Source: Weeksellaceae bacterium
GTDB taxonomy: Bacteria; Bacteroidota; Bacteroidia; Flavobacteriales; Weeksellaceae
Assembly: GCA_028694715.1 (NCBI GenBank)
Contig: JAQVKJ010000101.1
Location: forward strand, 1-5,912
DNA length: 5,912 bases
Reading direction: 5' to 3'
A program made the translations under genes and the position numbers. The notes under the pieces are model-generated. The model worked only from the letters and a program-made list of their open reading frames with translations. It did not search any database and was not told the DNA's origin. Positions 1-5,217 of this stretch are shown piece by piece. Each line of letters opens with the position of its first letter. The first letter of the stretch is position 1.

Positions 1-1
1 T

Positions 2-739
2 CCATTTGTCGGAAACTTAATTATGGATGCTTATACCACCATGATTTTTGCAGAAGTTTATTACAAACGCGACGGATGGTTGGGGATGGCAGCGGTTTCA
101 AATGGTCGTTTGAATCAGCATGCGAGCAGCGGAACCAGCCCTTCGATTTATGCCAAAGTGGGTTATGACAAACAGTTGGACGAGGATTTGAGAGTGCGGT
201 TGACAGGTTCTGTTTACAACAATGCCAATTCCATGCGAACTGATTTCTATGACGGAGACAGAGCCGGTTCCAGATACTATTATGTAATGGAGAATCTACA
301 GGCTTCTTCTTCAGGAAACTTCCGTTCAGGAATGATCAATCCCGGTTTCAGCCAAAAACTGACCGCATTCATGATCAACCCATTCATAAAATACAAAGGA
401 CTTGAATTCTTTGGCGTTTATGAAAATGCAAGAGGTAAAAATGCAGTGGAGGAAGACAGAAGAACTTTCAATCAGTATTCAGCAGAATTACTTTATCGAT
501 TTGGGGGCAACGAAAACTTTTATTTCGGTGGCAGATACAACCAAGTCAAAGGAGAAATGGCCAACAAAGACGACATTGAAGTAAGCCGTTTCAACATTGG
601 TGGTGGTTGGTTCATGACCAACAACATCATGCTTAAACTAGAATATGTCAATCAGAAATACAAAGGCTACAATCCAGACAGCATCTTACATGATGGTAAA
701 TTCAGCGGATTTGTAGCAGAGGCAGTGATTGCATTTTAA
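2..739 (+). CDS. outer-membrane beta-barrel protein (porin-like), 5' end missing
   Basis: The frame is open from the left edge, so the true start lies outside the window; 245 C-terminal residues are visible. The protein shows the alternating polar/aromatic pattern of transmembrane beta-strands (for example around FFGVYENARG, ELLYRFGG, FYFGGRYNQV and IMLKLEYVNQKY), with Gly/Asn/Asp-rich loops between them. It ends in AVIAF; a C-terminal Phe is the usual signature of barrels inserted by the BAM machinery. There is no TonB plug or SusC-like feature in the visible part. The substrate cannot be told from the sequence; a porin-like channel role in the outer membrane is an inference from architecture. 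The next gene begins 19 bases downstream on the same strand, so the two are probably co-transcribed. Confidence 0.8.
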   Translation, partial: PFVGNLIMDAYTTMIFAEVYYKRDGWLGMAAVSNGRLNQHASSGTSPSIYAKVGYDKQLDEDLRVRLTGSVYNNANSMRTDFYDGDRAGSRYYYVMENLQASSSGNFRSGMINPGFSQKLTAFMINPFIKYKGLEFFGVYENARGKNAVEEDRRTFNQYSAELLYRFGGNENFYFGGRYNQVKGEMANKDDIEVSRFNIGGGWFMTNNIMLKLEYVNQKYKGYNPDSILHDGKFSGFVAEAVIAF

Positions 740-758
740 CAGTTTTTAATGGTTTTTT

Positions 759-1283
759 ATGCGTGTCTTTGGTTTCGTATTTGTGCTCATGCTCATATCT
801 GGTAGTTTCAGACCGTTTGCTGAAGATTACATACTGTTAGGCCCAAAAACATTTTCTGTCAAAGGCTCAACATCTATCGGAAAATATGATTGCGACTATA
901 AATTAGATACCAAAGACACGCTCTATTTGAATCAAAAAATTGGAATCAATTACAAAATTCCGGTCAAGAAATTTGGATGCGGGAATTTTCTGCTGACCGG
1001 TGATTTCAGAAAAACACTCAAGGAAAAACAATATCCTTGGGTGTTTATTACTGTTTCAGATGTTCGTAAAGAAGGGCAGCTATACAGATACAACTTACGG
1101 CTTGATTTGGCCGGAAAAGTGAAGCACATGAAAAATCTGAAACTCAGAAGTGAAAAAGGAGGACTGAAAGGTGAAATTGAATTGAAATTCAGTGATTTTG
1201 ACCTCGAAGCACCCAACAAATTAGGTGGTGCCATCAAAGTCAAAGAAGAAATAAGTCTGTTGATTGATTTGAAAACTTTGTAG
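759..1283 (+). CDS. YceI-like secreted protein
   Basis: A 174-residue protein with an N-terminal hydrophobic signal segment (residues about 3-17) and a probable signal peptidase I site near PFA|ED at residues 19-23, so it is predicted to be periplasmic. The mature part follows the YceI layout. An early VKGSTSIGKYDCDYK stretch (34-48) matches the VxGtStlhdw region. Then come a central TGDFRKTLKEKQYPWVFITV block (80-99), a GEIELKFSDFDLEAP block (138-152), and a final strand with LGGAIKVKEEISLLIDLKT. YceI proteins form lipocalin-like barrels, and a Thermus homologue binds a polyisoprenoid; the ligand here is unknown. Cys45 and Cys74 are the only cysteines and could pair in the oxidising periplasm. 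An ATG at 749 is in another frame, so 759 is the likely start. The gene sits between an outer-membrane barrel gene and a membrane protein that starts one base after its stop. Confidence 0.75.
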   Translation: MRVFGFVFVLMLISGSFRPFAEDYILLGPKTFSVKGSTSIGKYDCDYKLDTKDTLYLNQKIGINYKIPVKKFGCGNFLLTGDFRKTLKEKQYPWVFITVSDVRKEGQLYRYNLRLDLAGKVKHMKNLKLRSEKGGLKGEIELKFSDFDLEAPNKLGGAIKVKEEISLLIDLKTL

Positions 1284-1284
1284 C

Positions 1285-1872
1285 ATGCAACAGAAAAAAA
1301 TTTACAGAAATATAAAAAAATCTTTTCTAAGTCCTTTTTTGGTGATACTGGCTGTAATACTGCTTCCATCAACAGGAAAAGCCCTGTGGTTTTTACCGTT
1401 GATTTTTGCATTTGCAGTCAGTATTGTCAATCGAGAAAAAATTATTGTGAAATCCAAACCCTTTGGAATCATCATTTCAATTCTTCAAAGTTACGGGGTT
1501 TTCATCGGTATGAGCATCGTGGTTTATTTATTAGACTCGTTCATGCCCGAAGTGTATGTAGCAGAAAACCAATTCGACATCAAAGGCATTGCCTTGGTTA
1601 CTTTTGGCGGTTATCTGGCTGCACTGCTGCTATTTTATTTTTATACTTTTTCCTTTCGTGTGAAAAACAAAAGAATCGCATATTTTGTAATTAGCGTCTG
1701 CTATGTACTCATTGTCATTGTTATGCAGATTTTTTCTAAAAATGAATTTCTACAGTTCGGTGTAGAAAAATTCACCTCATTCCTGATTTCATGGTTAATT
1801 TTCATGAGTCTCGCTTATAGCCTTTCCATGAATTTTCATGCTTTTGAAGCTTATTTCAGCAAGAAAAAATAA
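1285..1872 (+). CDS. six-helix integral membrane protein of unknown function
   Basis: A 195-residue, very hydrophobic protein that I do not recognise. It starts with a basic cytoplasmic-looking tail (QQKKIYRNIKK), followed by about six membrane segments at residues 14-28, 33-48, 60-83, 99-122, 131-150 and 164-182, and ends with the basic tail FSKKK. Positive residues flank segments 2/3, 4/5 and the C-terminus, consistent with both ends being cytoplasmic. No catalytic motif or known transporter signature is apparent. Its ATG follows the stop of the YceI-like gene after a single base (TAG-C-ATG), which strongly suggests translational coupling in one operon. A function linked to the YceI-like protein, such as handling a lipid or prenyl compound, is possible but rests only on position. 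Confidence 0.75.
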   Translation: MQQKKIYRNIKKSFLSPFLVILAVILLPSTGKALWFLPLIFAFAVSIVNREKIIVKSKPFGIIISILQSYGVFIGMSIVVYLLDSFMPEVYVAENQFDIKGIALVTFGGYLAALLLFYFYTFSFRVKNKRIAYFVISVCYVLIVIVMQIFSKNEFLQFGVEKFTSFLISWLIFMSLAYSLSMNFHAFEAYFSKKK

Positions 1873-1925
1873 TTCAATTACAAATCAGATTTCAGCCTAA
1901 AAATTTAGATTGAAACAATTTTGTG

Positions 1926-1933
1926 TAATTTTG
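1926..1933 (+). promoter_or_regulatory. Bacteroidota -7 box (TAATTTTG)
   Basis: An exact match to the TAnnTTTG -7 consensus, 27 bases ahead of the ATG at 1961 and inside the 88-base gap after the preceding gene. No TTG is present at the usual 17-23 base spacing upstream, so the -33 half is weak. An AT-rich region produces such matches by chance, so this is a modest prediction. Confidence 0.4.
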
Positions 1934-1960
1934 AAAATTCTTAGTAAGTAAATCCTTGAA

Positions 1961-2574
1961 ATGGAAAATTACACTAAAAGAGCCGAATACCTGTTGCCGT
2001 TTGGCTATTTGTTTCTGATTGTTCTCGGCATCATCCGGGAAAGTATTTTTTACAATCAGCTCGGCATCAACATTTTCGGACACACTACCCTGACCGACAT
2101 TCTTTTGAGCCCCATTGCCGAAATTACCCGCAGCCGCACCTCATTTTTTGCGCTGCTGTTGATGATTGGTTTTGTTTATTTGTTTTATGTCGTTTTGATG
2201 CCCAAATACAAAGACAAAAAATGGTTCAGGGAATATTTTATGTTCAGTAAAAAGAAAAGTGTAAACCTGTCTGAGGAAGCGGTCAAATCCGAATTTTTCA
2301 AAACATTGTTTTTTCGCTTGCGCTTTGTTTGACAGGATTTTATATGGGATTGGGCTATGTGGACGGCTACCGGATGAACCAGAAAATTCATCACGAAAAA
2401 CTCGAATTCAATTATGAACTCAGCTGTTTGGACAACAAAAAACCCATGAAAATCCATTTGATTGCGTCCAATGCTCAAAATTATTTCTATGTAGAAGAAG
2501 GCAGCAAACGGGTGAAAATCACGCCGCTGACCGCAGTAAAATCTTTGGAAATCCTTGAAAATCCAAGAAATTAA
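1961..2574 (+). pseudogene. frameshifted membrane protein of unknown function (two frames, one gene)
   Basis: The first frame (1961-2332) encodes 123 residues with membrane segments at about 10-25 and 62-80, then a basic soluble stretch (PKYKDKKWFREY), and stops at a TGA. A second frame, open from 2275 to 2574, continues the protein. Switching by -1 near the six-T run at 2309-2314 turns LFF-RLRFV-stop into LFFSLALCLTGFYMGLGYV, a convincing third membrane helix, followed by a soluble domain of about 75 residues. The joined product would be about 204 residues. The second frame has no convincing start of its own (only TTG at 2329 or ATG at 2344, inside the helix). ATG 1961 is fixed by an in-frame TAA just upstream at 1949. 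Possible causes are a true inactivating deletion, a missed T in a homopolymer, or less likely recoding; the five-T run at 2294-2298 is another possible switch site. The family is not recognised. Confidence 0.7.
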
Positions 2575-3998
2575 TCCATAGAATTATCAGAAATCCGTTC
2601 TAATAACACCACATTTTCAACATGTGCGGTTTGCGGAAACATATCCACCGGACGGACTTTTGTGATTTTATAATGGGATTTCATCAATGCCAAATCTCTG
2701 GCCTGTGTAGCTGAATTGCAACTGACATAAACCACTTTTTCTGGCGCAATCCTCAAAATGGTTTCCACCACGCTTTTGTGCATACCGTCTCTGGGCGGGT
2801 CGGTGATGATGATATCGGGGTTTCCGTTCTCAGAAATAAAAGCATCATCAAAAATCTCTTTCATATCGCCACAATAAAACGAGCAATTCACAATTCCATT
2901 GGCTTCTGCATTGGCTTTGGCGGCGTCAATCGCTTCTTGAACCGCTTCTACTCCAACGACTTTTCCGGCTTTTTTGGCAACAAACTGAGCAATGGTTCCC
3001 GTTCCGGTATAGAGGTCATAAACGGTTTCGCCGCCTTTTAAATCCGCAAAATTTCTAACGATTTTGTACAATTCATAAGCCTGTTCTGGATTGGTTTGAT
3101 AAAAACTTTTCGGACCGATTTTGAACTGCAAATCCTCCATTTCCTCCATCAGAAAATCCTGTCCAGCATACAATTGAATTTCCAAATCATACAAAGAATC
3201 ATTTCCTTTGGAATTGATGGCATACAGCAGAGAAACGATTTCTGTAAATTTATTTTTCAAATGCTCTAGAAAGGCTTCGCGCCGCGGTTTGTCCTCCTTA
3301 AAAAACTGAACCAAAACCATGAATTCGCCTTTGCGGTTGTTGCGAATCATCATCGTTCTCAAGAAACCTTCTCTGTTTTTCAAATCAAAGAATTCATAGC
3401 CGTTTTCAAGGGCATATTTACGGGCTTCCAATCGAATGGAATTGGATGGTTTGGGTTGTAGATGACATTGGTGAATGTCTAACACTTTGCTCCATTGCCC
3501 CGGAATATGAAAACCGAGTGCGTTTCTTTCAAAAACTTCCTCCGATTGGATTTCTTGGGCAGTGAGCCAACGCGCATTGGAAAAAGAAAATTCTAATTTA
3601 TTTCGATAAAAATATTCTTTCGCAGAACCCAGAATCAGCTGAATATCAAGCTTTTCAAACCCGCCAATTCTCAGCAAATTATTTTCCACTTCATTTTGTT
3701 TCCATTTCAATTGCGCCACATAATTCAGGTCTTGCCAACTACAACCACCGCAAACTCCGAAATGCTCACAAAGCGGTTGCACTCTGTCCGGTGAAGGTTT
3801 CACGATTTCCAATACCCTTCCCTCCAAATAGCTCGACTTCTTTTTGTACACCGACACATTCACCACATCGCCCGGCACTGCACCCTTGATCAGTACGGTT
3901 TTTCCGTCATTGGTTTTCCCGATGGACACACCTTTTGCGCCTGCTCGCAATGCTTCTATGCCTTCAAGTATGATTTCCTTTTTCCTCCTTCTGCCCAT
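2571..3998 (-). CDS. rlmD: 23S rRNA (uracil-C5)-methyltransferase, RlmD/RumA type
   Basis: A complete 475-residue SAM-dependent RNA m5U methyltransferase. An N-terminal TRAM RNA-binding domain (about 8-66, with GDVVNVSVYKKK and EGRVLEIVKPS) is followed by four cysteines, C77, C83, C86 and C178, in the CX5CX2C...C arrangement that holds a 4Fe-4S cluster in E. coli RlmD. The C-terminal Rossmann methyltransferase domain has SAM motif YDLYTGTGTI (327-336), DPPRDG (400-405), the nucleophilic cysteine in SCN (C427), and the general-base glutamate in AHVEN (E461). The family methylates U1939 of 23S rRNA; some homologues (RlmCD) also modify U747, and the sequence alone does not settle which. A TAA at 4029-4031 closes the frame upstream and no alternative start lies between it and the ATG, so the start at 3998 is secure. 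The gene is convergent with its downstream neighbour, sharing the four-base TTAA at the stops, and divergent from the gene at 4062. Confidence 0.93.
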   Translation of the reverse strand: MGRRRKKEIILEGIEALRAGAKGVSIGKTNDGKTVLIKGAVPGDVVNVSVYKKKSSYLEGRVLEIVKPSPDRVQPLCEHFGVCGGCSWQDLNYVAQLKWKQNEVENNLLRIGGFEKLDIQLILGSAKEYFYRNKLEFSFSNARWLTAQEIQSEEVFERNALGFHIPGQWSKVLDIHQCHLQPKPSNSIRLEARKYALENGYEFFDLKNREGFLRTMMIRNNRKGEFMVLVQFFKEDKPRREAFLEHLKNKFTEIVSLLYAINSKGNDSLYDLEIQLYAGQDFLMEEMEDLQFKIGPKSFYQTNPEQAYELYKIVRNFADLKGGETVYDLYTGTGTIAQFVAKKAGKVVGVEAVQEAIDAAKANAEANGIVNCSFYCGDMKEIFDDAFISENGNPDIIITDPPRDGMHKSVVETILRIAPEKVVYVSCNSATQARDLALMKSHYKITKVRPVDMFPQTAHVENVVLLERISDNSMD

Positions 3999-4002
3999 GC
4001 CG

Positions 4003-4010
4003 CAAAGATA
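4003..4010 (-). promoter_or_regulatory. -7 box of the rlmD-like gene (TATCTTTG)
   Basis: On the minus strand TATCTTTG is an exact TAnnTTTG match, followed by CGGC and then the ATG at 3998. With the box centred at about -7, transcription would begin at or within a base or two of the ATG, implying a leaderless message. No TTG at the expected -33 spacing was found on this strand, so the upstream half is degenerate. Confidence 0.55.
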
Positions 4011-4022
4011 GGATTTATGTGG

Positions 4023-4057
4023 TTTGAATTACAGCTTTCCACAAATGCTTACATTTG
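4023..4057 (+). promoter_or_regulatory. promoter TTTG-N23-TACATTTG for the small membrane protein
   Basis: TTTG at 4023-4026 and TACATTTG at 4050-4057 are separated by 23 bases, at the upper end of the TTG-N17-23-TAnnTTTG pattern described for flavobacterial promoters. The -7 box ends four bases before the ATG at 4062, and an in-frame TGA at 4056-4058 overlaps it, so translation must start immediately after. This suggests a leaderless or nearly leaderless transcript. Confidence 0.55.
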
Positions 4058-4061
4058 ATTG

Positions 4062-4496
4062 ATGAAAAAACAATTGTCATTAAATACTTTGCAATTCGTT
4101 CCAAAAATCTGGGCGGTCATTGTTTATTTTCTATTGTTTGCAGTCGTATTTCTACTATTTTACGGTAGAAAATCGGAGGCGGTGCGCAGTCAGTTTTTCC
4201 TCCTTCGCGACCCGGAATTTTACAGTCATATTTCCAATTTTTCGATTTCATTCATGCTCTGTTTGGTCTTTGGTTTCATGGAAATCCTGTTCAGTGGGAA
4301 GGTGAAAAACACTCTTTGGTTTGCAGTTTTGCTGATTCTGTCCAATTTTATTTACGAGCTTTTCATTCCTTTCATCAACACCCCGGACATTGAGGATGCT
4401 TATTACGGTTTGGCGGGTACACTGGTTCCGTTTGTATATTTTTATTTTTTCAAAAAATTCGGAATTACTGAAAATCCGTTGTACAAAAAAGACTGA
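4062..4496 (+). CDS. small four-helix membrane protein of unknown function
   Basis: A 144-residue hydrophobic protein with four predicted membrane segments at about residues 14-34, 58-77, 83-103 and 115-131, and a short basic tail (NPLYKKD). A TTG at 4059 would add one residue, but the adjacent ATG at 4062 is preferred. The in-frame TGA at 4056 rules out anything longer. A stretch joining helices 3 and 4, NTPDIEDAYYGLAGT (107-120 region), is dense in acidic and aromatic residues and recalls the 'D-x-x-x-D-x-x-x-G-x-x-G' style of VanZ-like membrane proteins. That resemblance is weak and I do not assign the family. The gene is divergent from the rlmD-like gene and convergent with msrA, with only three bases between the stop codons. 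Confidence 0.75.
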   Translation: MKKQLSLNTLQFVPKIWAVIVYFLLFAVVFLLFYGRKSEAVRSQFFLLRDPEFYSHISNFSISFMLCLVFGFMEILFSGKVKNTLWFAVLLILSNFIYELFIPFINTPDIEDAYYGLAGTLVPFVYFYFFKKFGITENPLYKKD

Positions 4497-4499
4497 CTA

Positions 4500-5147
4500 C
4501 TATTTGTATTCGGGTTTGAGTTTGTCATAAAATTCTTTATAAAATTTATCGACTTTCGGTTTGATGACCAGTGTACAGTATGGGTTTTGGTCACCTACGG
4601 TCTGATAATAATTCTGTAGATATCCTTCCGCTACCCAAAATTTATTGAGTGGAACCAGTTGTGTTGTGAAGTTTCCTTCGTACAATTCGGAAGCTTCAAA
4701 GTCATTGATGGACCTTTGTGCAATCAATTTTTGTTCTTCATTTTCATAAAGAATAATGGAGCGGTATTGCTCACCAATATCATTTCCTTGCCGGTTGAGT
4801 TGTGTGGGGTCGTGCACCGTCCAAAACACCTCAAGCAGTTCATCAAACGAAATCTGCTGGGGGTCAAAAACGATTTGAATGACTTCCGCATGGCCTGTGG
4901 TTCCTGTACAAACTTCCTTGTACGATGGGTTTTCGGTATGACCACCTGCAAAACCTGAAGTCACCGATTTCACTCCCAACAGTTGTTCAAAAACCGCTTC
5001 CACACACCAAAAACATCCACCTCCAAATGTGGCTGTTTCAAAATTATCTTTGCTCATTTCAATGTTTTTATTATTGTTTAAATGGTTTTCCTGACTCGTA
5101 CAAGTCTGCATAAACAGAAGAATGGATATAATTGTCAGAAGTTTCAT
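4500..5147 (-). CDS. msrA: peptide methionine (S)-S-oxide reductase MsrA, probably exported
   Basis: A 215-residue MsrA, which reduces the S-epimer of methionine sulfoxide in proteins. The catalytic motif GGGCFWCVE spans residues 42-50, with the nucleophile C45. TGHAEVIQIVFDP (84-96) carries the conserved glutamate E88. The active-site tyrosines correspond to Y76 and Y128 (in DIGEQYRS), and C191 in NPYCTLVIKPK is a candidate resolving cysteine, with C48 as the alternative. Residues 1-15 form a short basic-hydrophobic signal sequence followed by CTSQE, so the protein may be an exported lipoprotein. The residues before C16 (M-Q-T) are a poor lipobox, however, so plain secretion is possible. A linker rich in Asn and Lys leads to Met31, whose context (MSKDNFETATFGGG) looks like the start of a cytosolic MsrA. 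No MsrB domain is fused and no msrB gene is next to it. Confidence 0.93.
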   Translation of the reverse strand: MKLLTIISILLFMQTCTSQENHLNNNKNIEMSKDNFETATFGGGCFWCVEAVFEQLLGVKSVTSGFAGGHTENPSYKEVCTGTTGHAEVIQIVFDPQQISFDELLEVFWTVHDPTQLNRQGNDIGEQYRSIILYENEEQKLIAQRSINDFEASELYEGNFTTQLVPLNKFWVAEGYLQNYYQTVGDQNPYCTLVIKPKVDKFYKEFYDKLKPEYK

Positions 5148-5159
5148 TTGAATGATTGC

Positions 5160-5192
5160 TTGTACAAAATTAGTTTAATTTTTGTAATTTTG
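5160..5192 (+). promoter_or_regulatory. promoter TTG-N22-TAATTTTG for the GAF-like gene
   Basis: TTG at 5160-5162 and TAATTTTG at 5185-5192 are 22 bases apart, fitting the flavobacterial TTG-N17-23-TAnnTTTG pattern. The -7 box lies 25 bases before the ATG at 5218. The leader is A-rich (TTAAAAAAA just before the ATG) with no Shine-Dalgarno sequence, as is normal for Bacteroidota. The element overlaps the oppositely oriented msrA box, so the two promoters may interfere. Confidence 0.5.
5165..5172 (-). promoter_or_regulatory. possible msrA -7 box (TAATTTTG)
   Basis: The minus strand reads TAATTTTG here, an exact TAnnTTTG match 17 bases before the msrA ATG at 5147. No TTG occurs at the normal -33 spacing, and the surrounding DNA is very AT-rich, so support is limited to the box and its position in a divergent intergenic region. 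Confidence 0.4.
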
Positions 5193-5217
5193 TGTGTGCT
5201 GTATTTGATTAAAAAAA

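Noticed and set aside
950..1411. 153-codon minus-strand open frame across the YceI-like gene.
   Set aside because: It lies opposite a well-supported coding gene, crosses two real genes, and its translation has no domain-like features; a shadow frame.
1898..1909. Short inverted repeat CTAAA-AA-TTTAG after the six-helix protein gene, a possible terminator.
   Set aside because: The stem is AT-rich and the two-base loop is too small; opening it to four bases leaves only four pairs. No U-tract in the right position.
2309..2314. Programmed -1 ribosomal frameshifting at the T run.
   Set aside because: The heptamer GTTTTTT is not a canonical slippery site, no clear downstream stem-loop was seen, and the gene is not a transposase or other class that commonly uses recoding; a lesion or sequencing error is more likely.
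2185..2478. 97-codon minus-strand open frame opposite the frameshifted gene, considered as the real gene that would remove the need for a frameshift.
   Set aside because: Its product has no recognisable features, whereas the two plus-strand frames join into a coherent three-helix protein with plausible composition.
4018..4043. Inverted repeat TGTGG-N16-CCACA between the divergent promoters, a possible operator.
   Set aside because: The arms are only five bases, extend imperfectly, and overlap the -33 element; arms this short arise by chance in a region of this size and nothing ties them to a regulator.
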